Source: Simmondsia chinensis
Lineage: Eukaryota; Streptophyta; Magnoliopsida; Caryophyllales; Simmondsiaceae
DNA: 64,000 nucleotides
NCBI GenBank assembly: GCA_018398585.1
Contig: JAGTTD010000007.1
Span: 33,694,911-33,758,910 of the forward strand
Reading direction: 5' to 3'
Positions 35,603-48,200 of this stretch are shown here, one piece after another; position 1 is the stretch's first letter; the number at the start of each line of letters is the position of its first letter. The notes under the pieces were generated by a model. The model was not told the origin of the DNA. It saw nothing but the letters and a program-made list of their open reading frames with translations, and made no database searches. A program made the position numbers and the translations under genes.

Positions 35603-36449
35603 TACACCACGGGATTAGGATTTGATGCTGATTTGCGACTTCTCATTTGATTTCAATAGTTGTCTGATTCACTTGTTGATTGGACCTGTTGATCTAATAT
35701 CCTAATGGATTGATATTCCACTGTCAGTTTCTTGAATCTACCTCTGAACATCCCTGATTGCTCTGTCAGAATTGCAAGACAGGGGTATCAGTTTGGTAAG
35801 TCCCCATCTCTCTTTGGTCTTCTCGGTTGCTTCTTATGGGAGGATTTGCCACTGATCATAGTGTTGGATTAAATTTGACCTTGATTGTATCTTCTGTTGA
35901 GATTTACGTTTCTTTGTCACTTCTAATTACATGTTTGGTTCTAGCGCGCTGGAGAACTGTTGATGGTGGAAGATTCTGGATCAGTATGATTTGTCTTTGT
36001 GGAACATTCATCTGGTAATGGGGATCCATTCCTATTCCTTGACTTTGGTTTTCCGCTTTTATGGTGGTTTATCCCCCCCTCCTCCTCTTCTTGATATTTG
36101 ATGACGGATGATGGTGATCTCTTGTGTTGGTGCATCTTCAGAAGGTTCAGCTTGAAGCTCTTCAGTGGCGTGTCATCATTCTTATTTGTTGGTAACAGTA
36201 TTTAGATGCTGATATGATTTAAACCTTCTAACAGATGGTTCTCTCTTGTGGAACTTTGATCTGTAGGCTAATGTTTTCTTGCTCTTTTTCTTATCTGATA
36301 CTGAAAAATACCTTTCGCAAGAGGCATAAATTTATTGTGTAGAAATATGTTGATGTGATTGATTGGTTATACTACTAGGTGAGTTTTGATGGACTCTTTT
36401 GGGTTTATTTGTTGCTTTCTAATTTCTGTTTTCCTATTTGACCATATAG

Positions 36450-36580
36450 TTGTTTTCTAGGATTGGGGGCCTTTCGGATACAACCTCTCTTCAGAGTAGT
36501 ACCCTATAGGGATAAGGCTACATATATTTCACCCTCCCCAGACTCTGTCCCGGCGGGAGCCTCTCAGGCACAAGGTTGTT
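36450..36580 (+). mobile_element. TTG-tailed SINE, 5'-truncated
   Basis: It contains CAACCTCTCTTC, AAGGCTACATATATTTCACC and CCCCAGACTC, and ends CACAAGGTTG. Near-identical flanks (ATTTGACCATATAG at 36436-36449, ATTTAACCATATGG at 36581-36594) are the target duplication with two changes. It starts inside the body, just before the GGGGGCC segment. Confidence 0.8.
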
Positions 36581-37342
36581 ATTTAACCATATGGATCCAT
36601 TCTCTCCTATTAATTCCAGAATTCCTACGGATCGGCCAACAGGCTCTGCAGTGATCATGAATTCTAGGCGTCTGTGTTGAGTCTGCGGTGATTTTTCAGA
36701 TCCAATTTATAACTTACTGAATTGGTTAGGTTGCAAAAATAAAGAATTTGGGCTTCCTATTGAGGCATTCTTTTCCTCTCAGCATTAGGTTGCGCAAGAA
36801 GCTTGATATGGAGACAGAATTCTTTTGTGGCTTCTTGCAGGATTACTCATATGGTCTACGGTCTTGCTTTTTTTTCATGTCCGTCGTTCTTCTCTCCTTC
36901 CCTTCTCTTCTATTTACTCACAATCAGATGTAGCTGTATTTTGATGGTTAGATGTTTAATCTAGTGTCATCTAACACAGGTTGGAGTAGTTCTCCGAATA
37001 TCAATTGCAATATGCATGTTGGACTGGAAGGAGGTCTGTCCTTTTATCTTTCGGTTAGTTTAGTAATGTTTGTGGCCCTTTAGTTGTATTGGTTCTCGAC
37101 TGTCAGAGCTCTTGTATGTGGTGCTGTTTTTTGTTCTATTTGCTTTGAAGAAGGTTTAACCATGTTGGATAGCTGCATAAATGCTCGATTGTCAGATGCA
37201 TGTTGGGAAAGGAGGAAGTTTGCCTCAATTTGCAGAGTGAGAGCTTGGTTGTTGTTTAGTGGATCTGCATGCATAGTGAAGTGACACTGGATCCACCTGT
37301 GTACTGCTTTGCATTTTTATTGCATTGTTGTTTGTAAATTGT

Positions 37343-37577
37343 ACCAAAGAGGGCACCAACACGCTGTCACCGGATCCCATTAGAACTCCGAAGTTAAGCG
37401 TGCTTGGGCGAGAGTAGTACCAGGATGGGTGACCTCCTGGGAAGTCCTCACCCTCAGGTTGGGGGCATTGGGAAACAGCCTCTCTTCAGGTTAACATCCT
37501 GAAGGGGGAAGGCTGCTTACATCTGCCCCCCCAAGACCCTGTGTAGGCGGGAGCCCTTGAGACACTGAATATGTTCT
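37343..37577 (+). mobile_element. SINE with 5S rRNA-derived head, full length
   Basis: It is flanked by a perfect 18-bp duplication, TTGTTGTTTGTAAATTGT, at 37325-37342 and 37578-37595. The first ~100 bp are a close copy of plant 5S rRNA, including the promoter elements: box A (AAGTTAAGCGTGCTTGG), an intermediate GTAGTA and box C (GGATGGGTGACCTCCTGG). At the 3' part of the 5S sequence (GGGAAGTCCTC) it passes directly into the body shared with the SINE at 9426 (CTCAGGTTGGGGG, GAAACAGCCTCTC, AAGGCTGC, GGGAGCC). The paralogous duplication unit near 42360 lacks it. Transcription would be by polymerase III with TFIIIA; this is inferred from the boxes. Confidence 0.92.
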
Positions 37578-40500
37578 TTGTTGTTTGTAAATTGTGTGAG
37601 AAAGTTCATTGTGGTGGCATTTAGGGTTCTTTTTGCTCCTCGTAATAATGATCTGTATATCAGAGTTTGCGTCCCTTTGCCTTTGAACTTTTCATTTAAC
37701 TTCTCCAATTATGTCCATATTTCATAAGTTTTTTGTGTGGGAACTCTCGTTGGTTTTAATTTTTTGCTGGTGGATGTGTTGGCAATTTTGATGTTAGGAC
37801 CAAATTTTACAGTTCAACTCCCTATGCACTTTGCTTCACTGGTAATCCTTCTAATCTTGCCATGTAGTTCTTTTTGAGTCTTGTGTTTACTTCTTGGTTG
37901 GATATGTCTTGATGTTTGTTCTCTAGGGTAGTAGTTGATCTGCGTTGTAGTTGGTCATGTTGGTTTTTTGGTCGCTTTTGGTGGATTATTCTGTGGAGTT
38001 CCTATACTGGTATGGATATTGTATGCCTTTCTGAGTTTTGCTCTTTTATCCTGCGATTTGCACATTCCCTTTGGAGGCTTCAGCATTTCGGAAACTGCCC
38101 AGCATTGAGAGCTGGTAATGTGTTGCAGATGTGCAACATATTTGTGGTATCAGGGTAATTACTTAGGTTTATTCTTCATTAGACTTGTCATTTCAGCTGG
38201 TTCATCTGTAAGTGATATTTAGCCTTTTTTTTCTCTGTTTTCCCGGTCTAAGTAGCTTGTTATATCAAGGTATTGCAAATGCATTGTTACTGTTCGTGGG
38301 AAGATTGTGGTGCCGAAGAATGCAAGCAATTGTGGGTTCGGACGTCTTGGCCTCTTTCTCTCTGCCCTTAATGTCATGTGTGAGCATCTGGTGAAAGAAC
38401 TCTACCTTGTTTTGGATTTTGCTCGCCATATGGTCTGGACTCGGTGGCTAATCTAGGACCCTTATCGAGAGTGGCTTGAGTTGGTTGCTATCTTCGTTTT
38501 ATTAAATGTTTAATATTTTATTAGAACTCAAAATTGTACTCGTAATCTTTCTTGAGGCACAAGATCCGAGTCCCTGGATGAGGTTTGATTTCATCAAGAC
38601 TTGGAAGAAAGAGGTGTGGTTGGCAAGAGGAAGCTTGTATGCTTGTAATAACAAGAGTAACTAACATAAGTGGATTGTTAATCTTTTTGGTAAGATTATG
38701 AATTCAGTTGCTTAGTATGGAACCAATATATTAGATAAGTCGGAACAATGGATATTTCAAGAGAAAAAAAAGAAAAAGAAATTGCTAAATGTTAGGAATG
38801 GATCTCATTTCACAAGTTGCAAAGATGATGAGTTTTTTAATTTGTTAGTGTCATACATACAAGGGTAGGGGAGCAATTGGTTATGTTTTCTAGATTGTTT
38901 ACTTTGTCAATAACACTAAGAAATGTATATACTTAAAAGAAGAGAGTATGAAATACTCAAATTTTTTGTCCACAAATGTGGCAAAGTGTCGTGGTAATAT
39001 TAATTTTATTATCTCCAGGCACTATCTGATGAGTGGTAAAGAAGAGGAAAGCATTTTCCCCTGGTCTTTGATCTTGGTACCTTTACAGTGTTTTATTTCA
39101 TCTGAGTAATGTATGTGTGTATTGCTGGCCTTGCAACACGCTATATTAGCAAGCCGATATCATTTTTATGTTAATTTTTAGTACTTGTTTTTGCAACTGT
39201 TCCTGAATGCAGGGTCGGTCAAGGTTCAATTCATCTAGCTACCTTTGGGTTGAGTGATATAAGATCTATTTCTATGCGCATTTTCTTTACTACTCTGCGT
39301 CTTAACTATGTTGCTATTTGTGAATTTAAACATGGCATTTGAAGTCATTGTGCTGTTGCTTCCCCCTCCTGCTTAGAATTTTCTTTTTATCATTTTCTGA
39401 CAATTTTCTGTTAATCCTGGCATTGAGACCAGCTTTGTAGGAACTCGATGTTATTAATACTGCTTGAGTGTTGTGATATGGTCCTTGAGAAATACACTGG
39501 TGACTTCTCTTTGTTTTTCTTTGTTGTCACCATGTATTTGTGTTAATGCCTTGATTGGAAATAGATTGATATGGTCTTCTACAGTGATTGTTGGTCGTGC
39601 TATATACTAGGTGGCTTGTGGTTGGGTTTCTTTCCGCTTTCTGATTTCTGCTCCAATATGCGACTATCTGGATCCATTTACTCTTGTAAATTCTAGTATT
39701 CCTCAAGGATTTGGCAATTTGGAGTTTGTGGTGATCAGGAATTCTGCAGCATTTGTGCACCATCATTGTGCACTTGTAAGTCTTTCCATATATTTTAGTT
39801 TTGTCAAATACGTGATCGTTAGCTTTTGCTGAGCGCTGTTACACAGCTTTTTAGGGGGCTGTTTGCTTGATGCGTACATTACCTTGCTTTTGGCATAAGT
39901 TTGGTGGTATTGGTTACTGAGGGAACTAGTTGTGGCTGCTTGGTGATGTTTTAATATGTTCTATTTTCTTGAGGTTGGCCATCAAAACTTAATATTTATC
40001 TTTTGTTATCAGGCTTTATTGTGTGCTGCAAATGGTGGCAGTGTTCTCTGGGGAAGGTCAGATCAAATTTATGCATTATGTGCTGGTTCAAATCTTAACT
40101 TTTCTTATTCCGCGTGGAACTTGTGGGCTTTGTTATTACTGGTTTGGTTTCATGTCTCCTTGCATACGATTCTTGGTTTAAAATAGCTATATCATTCATA
40201 GTTTTTAATCTCTTGCGTCAAGGCTTGAAAATATTTAGAAGTTTTGAACTTCCTGCACATGCTCATCATGCCCTTTTTTTGGCAATGCTTTGAGGTCAAC
40301 TTTGTGAACTTCACAATATAATATTTTGGTCCTTCCTTTATAGAGTTGGATATATTTGAAGTTTTAGTGTTTTCTGTTTATGCCTAATGGGTTCAGTTTG
40401 GCAATGCTTTAAAGGTTATGCTGCCATTTTATTTAAAACAACAGCGCAATGGTCAAATTGCAGTCAAGCTGGAGTGTTTTAGGTACCCTTCTTTCTTATG

Positions 40501-42691
40501 CACTGGATGCTGTGGAGCTACTATCCATTCATAAAATGTTGTGATTGCTTCTTCTTGCTCAAGAATTTTTTTGATGTGGAGGGTGAGATATTTCTGCATT
40601 TGCTGAAGTAGTCTTCTTATTCGTATAGTCCAATTTGCTGAGCAGACCTTTTCTTTTCTTTATCTGGTTGGCATCGCCACGCATTATCTGAAGTCATAAG
40701 GATTTTTTAGATCATATGGAGTTTCCTTGATTTCTTTCGAGTAATTTGTAGGTCCCACTACTCCCTATTGAATCATGAGAGTGAAGCTTTGTGTTTTAAT
40801 GTTTTAGCATCCTTTGTGTCCGTGATTGGTCAACCGAATTTGCCTCCATCTATGTGTGCCTTTGCATGCTAGCATTCTCATGATCATTGTTCTGGTTTCC
40901 TCAAATTCTTCGGTGACAATCTGTATTATCCTATGCAATTTACAAAGTGGTGGGTTTCTAGTGTACAGTAATGCAGAATTGCATCTGCGGATGAACTCAC
41001 TGGAATTGTGGAGCAACATTGAGAGCCTGCTGAGTTGTGCCTGTTCTCTGAGTTGGAACATGGTTTGGTGTTTCATTCTTTTTATATTATGTCTCGCTAC
41101 ATTTTTCTTTGAATCTTGCCATTGCACGTGGGTTAGTTGGGGGGCTTTTCAACATCCTATTTGGGTCTTTTGAGCATCCTTTTCAATCATGTTTCTATGA
41201 GAGAGCAGTTGGGATTTGGCTTGGTAGATAGCAAGACGTTCCCATTTATTTAGCATTCGTTCAAATCACTATCTTTATGTGAATTTTCAGAACTCTCGTA
41301 ATCTAGAACTTTGGAATGACTTGGTTCGGTTGCAGAAACAATGCCTCTTTGTGATTTCCCCTCAGTGTTAGGTGTGCTAGAAGCTTGCTGTGGAGACAAC
41401 AATTTTTTGGCTTCTTGCAGAGTCAATCATATGGTCTGTGCCAAATCAGTGATATCGTCTATAGGCTTTGTTTTCCTTCTTGAATATTATTGTTCTCGTT
41501 TGTTTTGCTATTTTTTGTCGTTATCTACTATAGTAGTGTTTTGATGTGCCAGATGGTTAATCTATTGTGACCTGACTGCGGTTGGATTCAATGCTTCGAA
41601 CAAATTAAGGTGGGAAGTCTCTCTCAAGCTATAGTGGTTGTAGTCATGTTCTGCTTCAAAGTGCTCGTCTTTCTAATGATGGAACCTGTTCAAGTGTTAT
41701 GATGGGATATCCAAATTTTGAGTTTTTGCTGCATTTTGGCATCAAAGTTGGAACTGGAATTGACAACACTAATTGCGTCATTCTATTGCGATTAAGATAC
41801 TGTAGTTATGTTATCACGTGGATGTAGGAGCTTTTGCAACCAGCAGCAATAGCGAAAGTGGCAGGATTCTGTGGTATTTGCATCTAATTTACAGTTGTGC
41901 AGATCAATAGGCTTGTTCTGTACCTTTATCAGTATCTCTATTTGGAAATTAGTTGACAACTGCATTATGTGAGCTCTTCTGTTACCTACTGTTCTTAAGC
42001 AGAAGACTTTTGACCATTTTGGAGTGGAGCAAAGAGTTTCAGTTGCAATATTCATGTTGGAGAGAGGGAGGTTTGTCCTTTACTTTGCAGTTTGTTCCGT
42101 AATGCTTGTGGCCCTTCAGTTGGATTGGTTCTTGGCTTGCGGGTCTTTGGGGAGTGACGGTGTTTTTTAATTACATCTTTCTTGAAGAGTAATGTTTCGA
42201 CCATGTTGCAGTACTGAGTAAAAGCTAAATCCTGAGATGCATATTGGGGAAGATGGAGGTTTGCCTCTAATTTGCAGAGTAAGCTTGGTCAGGTTCAGTG
42301 GATTTCCATGCTTGGTGAAGTGATATTGGTTCCGCCTGGTACTACTATGCAATTTTTCTGTGTCAGCCATAATTAAATAAATAATAAATTAAAGAAATTT
42401 CATTATGGTGCCATCTGGAGTTTTGTCTTGTCTCTTCTTAATGGATACATATATCAGAGCTTGCTTCTCCCTTTGCGTTTGTAATTTCCATATTAACTTC
42501 TGTTGCTACTCTTGATGATATGCAGAAACTTTTTTACTTTTCCACTGGATGGATGTATGTTGCTGGAAGTCCTGATGTTAGAACCATACTCCAAAGTTTG
42601 CGTCAGTATAGAGGTTGCTTCTCTTGAATAGTAGTTGATTTTTTGTTGTACACTTGGTGGCTTTTGGTGGGCTATTTCTTTGAGTTCTTGT

Positions 42692-42790
42692 ACTTGTATG
42701 GATGTTGTAAGTCTTTCTAACTATACTTGTATGAATGTTGTATGTCTTTCTAAAAGTACTTGTATGGATGTTGTATGTCTTTCTAATTTC
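42692..42790 (+). repeat. Three tandem 33-bp units
   Basis: Units start ACTTGTATGGATGTTGTA at 42692, 42725 and 42758. The 33-bp period keeps frames open, which explains short repetitive ORFs here; they are not evidence of a protein. Confidence 0.85.
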
Positions 42791-43827
42791 TGTACTTCTA
42801 TCTTGCTATCTTGTTTCGAGTATATGCACATTCTCTTTGGAGGTTATAGCACTCAAGAATTGCCCAACACTGATAGTTGGTGATCTAAAGTGCTTGGCTT
42901 TGTATTTTCATTTTTGTGGTCTCAGGGTAATTCCGTCTCCAACTTTGAATGATGGAATGACATTAAGTTGTGGTTGTTCTTCCCTTGGTGTATTCTTTGC
43001 CATTCAGTTGGTCAACTTGTACATGATATTTGGCCTTTTCTCCATTTAAGTAGCGGGCTTTTGTTGGGCTTATTATTACGCTCTACTGGGAAGATTCTGG
43101 TGCTTCAAATGGTGGCGGTCTGTTTTTCACTTCAAGGTGAGATCTTTTACACAATTCGTGGCTTGCATTTTTTTTTTTTTTTTTTTTTTTTTCCTGCTCT
43201 CTAATGTTTGTGCGATTCTGGTGAAAGGTGATCATCACGTCTTAAGTGTTGCTCTTGATAAGGTATGGCTGTCTTCAGGTGATGCCAACGAGGTTGTGGT
43301 CCAATTACAAAAATTCTATACAGTTGAGGTTCTAGGACAAGGTTCAAATCTCTCAAACTGTACTTGGCTACCCAAAAGAGGGTATATAGTGTTATTGCTC
43401 TATCCCTTTGACTTTCTACACTTTACACTGGTGTTCCATATATACTGCGGCTATATCACAGGGAAGCTGAGAACAGAGATCTCTAGGGGGATTATATTTG
43501 CTAACATCATTATCGGGCACATGATGGAAGGTTGAGGAACGGCTAAGCAATCTAACTGAATGGTTATCTTATGTTTCTTATTTCAACTCATTTTCTGTCA
43601 GTGCTTGCTTGTGGATTTGTTTCAACGTATTCTTCAGGATTGAGGACACTTATGCTGGATCATTCGCATCCTTAAACAAATGATGATGGAAGGTTGAAAT
43701 TCTGAACTTTGATATCGTGCTGCTCATGAAGTTGATGCATTTTTTAGATCATGTTGCTCAGGTAGTTGAAGGAATCTGTATGTTGTAGGAATTTGTCCTA
43801 AATTTTTACTTCTTAGGACTCTATAAC

Positions 43828-43828
<1 letters not shown>

Positions 43829-43876
<48 letters not shown>
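43829..43876. repeat. 48-base poly-C tract
   Basis: An uninterrupted run of 48 C on the plus strand (G on the minus), followed by TCTCTCCC. It is by far the longest C/G homopolymer in a window otherwise poor in GC. The exact length is unlikely to be reliable in any assembly. Confidence 0.9.
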
Positions 43877-43878
<2 letters not shown>

Positions 43879-44530
43879 TCTCCCTTTTGTGGGGGAAAAG
43901 CTCTGTGAGGAGCTGTACAACCAAATTTGTCCTTGAAGATACTATATCTGAAGGTATGTTCACTTCAGAACCACGTGGGGCCATTGCCTTTGCTACTAGA
44001 GATGGCTCCAATCTGGGGATGCATGTTCAGAAATGTTGATGACTGACAAAGAGTGTGCTATCATTATTTCACTGCTTTTAAAGGTCCTCACGGAGAGATG
44101 TAATGCAGCACTTTTGAGTCTGGAACTAGTGGTGGCTTCAGCAATCCTATGGGTTTGAAGGTCTGGTATTACCTTTCCCTGTAGGTAGTTCTGGTATCAT
44201 GGCATAGTGTCCAGCTAGTACTATTTGGTGGTTCTGTACTTCGTATTTCTTCTTCCAATATGCTGCTGGGGTTGCTTCATCTTGCCTGGTTAACTAGTGC
44301 CAGCCACTTCTACCTATTCAAGATTTGTCTCTGTACACATGTTTTCCACTGTTAATGAGTTTCTATGGGTCTCTATCTATTTGCTCAGACTCAACTGATG
44401 TGCTAATGTTGTATGACATGGCCAGGATACATATTTCAGAAGGATACTGTGACAATGAAAGTAATTTATGATAAATAGCTGATGTATAGTATTATGTACT
44501 GAAACTTGAAAACATTGGATTCCCATTAGC

Positions 44531-45240
44531 CCAGTATTTTGTTTAGGCTTTCATCCGAGATCTTGTTCCTTCTAGTAGCAGATCTGAAGAATGAAGTGTT
44601 GTGTTATGTCAGGTTAATGTAAGAATCATGTGAAGGCAGGTATTCCTTACCATTTTGGACTGATTTTGAGGACTGCAGGACGTTTGATTCTGGGCTTTGA
44701 TGGTACTTCTCTTTTCCTTTCAGCGCTTGATCCATGAGAAATAGAGATACGGGCTGAACATTGGAGTCTAGAGCCTGATGTGGAGACAAACCATGCATGG
44801 GGTGGCTTTGTGCTGAATCAGTAATCTGTTCTATGGACTTGTTTCTTTGTCTTCTTGATCTTCTCTGTGATCAGCCATATTCTCTTAGTCCAGTATTTTG
44901 TTTAGGCTTTCATCTGAGATCTTGTTCCTTCTGGTAGCAGATCTGATGGATGAAGTGTTACGTTATGTCAGGTTAATGTAAGAATCATGTGAAGGCAGGT
45001 ATTCCTTACCATTTTGGACTGATTTTGAGGACTGCTGTACGTTTGATTCTGAGCTTTGATGGTACTTCTCTTTTCCTTTCAGCGCTTGATCCATGAGAAA
45101 TAGATATACGGGCTGAACATTGGAGTCTAGAGCCTGATGTGGAGACAAACCATGCATGGGGTGGCTTTGTGCTGAATCAGTAATCTGTTCTATGGACTTG
45201 TTTCTTTGTCTTCTTGATCTTCTCTGTGATCAGCCATATC
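44531..45240 (+). repeat. Two tandem copies of a ~359-bp unit
   Basis: Units at 44531-44889 and 44890-45240 differ at only about 10-15 positions. Each carries the same 64-codon minus-strand ORF, which is a by-product of the duplication. This is a recent event within the older duplication domain. Confidence 0.93.
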
Positions 45241-48200
45241 CGTATTTTAACCTTTTAGGTGCTGCTGAATCCATGAAACCCGACACATTTTGGATGTTGA
45301 ATTGTTGAATGAACTGGGGTGATGGAAAGCTATGGGATACAAAATATCTCTAATTGGATGGATAAGGTATCTAGTGGAATCATGGCATTCAATATAGAAA
45401 ATTTGATCTAAGGGTATTTGTCTTTTCAAGATGACGTGTTGCATAACTTCAGTAGCTCGCATTCAGAGTATGGGTCATTTGGAAGATGTGTGCTTCTGTT
45501 GCTGTAGGGATTGTTTGGTTGTCTTCCTGTTATGTACCCCCCTTCAGTCCCATTGGATATGAGGCTTCTATATCTGCATATTCTTTAGTTGTAGATTTTA
45601 CTCTCTAACTCAGCTAGGTTGTTTATTTCTGTATTTGTGCTTACGGTTTTGTTGTTAATTCTGTTCATCTTTAGGAGACCTGCCTTAGCTTCATGTGGTA
45701 TATGAAATACATATGAATCTTTGTCCTTGGAGTGGTTGGAGAGTACTTATGCATGTCATGAGTCTGAAGAGGCTGGGGCTTTTAGTCTCCTTTTGAACCT
45801 CCCTTTTCTGAACTCACTTTTGTGTTTTCAAAGTAGATGACTGATATGGACTTGGCATATGGAAGATGATTGGTGTTCCCTTTCTTCAACTTGTTTCCAT
45901 CTTTTAAAGGTAGAACATTCCCATTGTTTCTGGGCACCAGCATAGAGAAAGTTTGGAAATGTGATGCAGCGTGCACGTAATAATCCCTTGCCTTTACTCT
46001 ACTTACAGAGCCGCCTTCTTTTCATACAAGATGTTATAGCCTGCAGGAACAACAACGCTGTGCTGTAAATGTCTAGTAGCGTCTTTTGTGGTGTTGCTTA
46101 ATTTTATTCTTCAGTGATGACTTGTGTGTTTTATGTATCTTCCTTATTTTGCATGCAGTGTTTTGGTTTGTTGCTGGTCTTTGGGAATTTGTTGAGTGCT
46201 ATTTTGGAGTTCTATGTGAAGGTGAAAGAATCCTTGATTTTTGGATACGGAGGTGGTATAAACTTAGTGGTTTTGTCTCTAAATTTTGAGGGTTCTGAAA
46301 TCTCTGCTTTGCTTTTATAGGTGTTTTGACTCCATTTCCAATTTGTGGTTCTTTTTGAGGCTGATTCTTTGAATCAATTCAACATTACGCATGAAATGTA
46401 ACCAGATCTTCAGTGCAATGTAACTGTTGCTTCTTCTTTTTTTTAATTTCTTTAATTGACAAAATAATGGAGTATTGTGGCTCATTTCCCTATCTTTTTT
46501 TTTTTTTTTTTTTTTTTTGGTGTTAAGTAGAGAGATGTAATCAATGTAAGGATGCATCATACACATTGGAGAAATGGCCAGCTGCCTTGTGGGAGTTTAT
46601 TGTTCCTTTGTCTTGGTATCTCTTCTGATGTTCTCAGTTTGGATTTGAGTGTAGATCTCTATCTAAGAGTATCTTTGGACATGTCTATGTTTTGGCATTA
46701 TGAAGGTGGGAATCCGGGTAGGTGCAAAGCATTATATGGTCAGTACCTGTACATTATTTCCCCAGGTACCAGTACAACTTCTAGACATGTTGGTTTTTCA
46801 GAGAAATAGGTCAACAAATTTGTATGGTAGCTGGATGCTCATCTATTGTTAATTCTTTGTTGAGGATCAAGATTCGGTTTTTTTTTGTGACTGGCAAAGT
46901 ATTTGTTCTGTTGTGTCTTATAGTTTTTCCTGATCTTCCTCAACTATTGTTGAGTTGTAGAAGAGCATTGATTGGTGCCTCCAGTTATTTTCGGACACTG
47001 TAGGTAGTGCCTTTTTTTGCTGTCCTTTCATTGTAAGTCTTCTGTTTTACCCATATTTGTGCACATTCTTGGTGTAGGCATTTTTCTAGTATGGTACTGC
47101 TCTACGTGTTGGGCTTGGGAGAAACGAGTTGACAGACATGCTCTTCACTGTTGCTCTCGTCTCTTGTTACCTTGTGGTTGTGTAAGAGTCCTTACTAGTG
47201 CCATCAAATCTTTTGTTGCACAGCTGATGCCTGTATTATTTGACTGGGGTTCTATTTTCCCTGTTTGCTGTTGCTCGTCCTCTTATTACCCTGTGGTTGT
47301 GGAAGCGTACTTACTGGTGTTGCTAATGTCATCAAATCTGGCAACTTGTGTCCATATTACAGGCAATCTCTTAAAAGCCCTCGGCTCTTCGCTTAGTTGC
47401 AGAGATGCTAGTCTAATTACTATAATGTTTGTTGGTTCCCATTGTAGCATCTTTCGAAGTTGCTTGGCAGATGTTCTAGTGATGCCAGTGTTACTCTCAA
47501 TTCTACGGAAGCCCCCTTTGTGTTTGCATTTCTAAGAGAATTTATCTTGAGAGAGAGAGAGAGTAGCCAGTATTGCGTTACTGTACTAGATGCTACTCTT
47601 AACTATCACAACCTTTGTCTTGTTCCATGGTAGTCCCCTTTTATGCTCGTAGAATTTAGAGTATCTTGGTGGTATTCAAATATTTCATTGAAGCGGCGGG
47701 GCGGCTATTTTGGTGATGCTTGTATTACTATTGATTCCATGCAAGTGTGCCCGCGTTAACTTCAAGCAGTTGTGAGCATCAATTTCATATGGATTATGGC
47801 GGTTCTCTTCCTGTATCCTACTAAATTCAGAGTATCCTAATGGTTCAGATTCTAGTGAGCCAGTGTGTTTTGTATCACTTGAGGCAAGAGAATGTCATCA
47901 TAGGTGCATTTATTTTGACCCTCTTTATTTTTCTTGCTTTGATTACTCTACTTCCTGCTGTGAATGACACTGTACCTTCCTCCTTTTCTCTTCCCTTAAA
48001 AAAAAGTTGTGTTGTGAGGTGCTGTCTCCTTTTCCCTGTATAATACCTCGTGCCGTATCATTAAGGTACCGCATGTTGATTTCCTGTGGAGTGCCGTGCT
48101 TGATTTCAATTTCTTTGTGATTATGCAAAGATGAGCCTTTTATTAGAACTTGTGGCACCTGTGTCGTGTTGATTCTTGGATCTAAGCATCTTAGTTTTCT

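Noticed and set aside
37360..37450. A functional 5S rRNA gene
   Set aside because: The 5' third is shortened and altered, the 3' end runs into a SINE body, and the whole is enclosed by an 18-bp target duplication. It is a retroposed copy.
37343..37577. Cassandra-type TRIM element (5S rRNA inside an LTR)
   Set aside because: There are no paired LTRs, no TG...CA ends, no primer-binding site, and the duplication is 18 bp and not 5 bp. The TTG-tailed body points to a SINE.
44604..45157. Two nearly identical 64-codon minus-strand ORFs
   Set aside because: They result from the 359-bp DNA duplication; the changes between them do not show protein-type constraint that I can judge, and no similarity is known.
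47017..47535. Longest plus-strand ORF of the 28-51 kb domain (172 codons)
   Set aside because: Its sequence is rich in Cys, Leu and Ser from T-rich DNA, contains an internal DNA duplication (around TTGTGGTTGTG, near 47170 and 47290) and matches no family I know.
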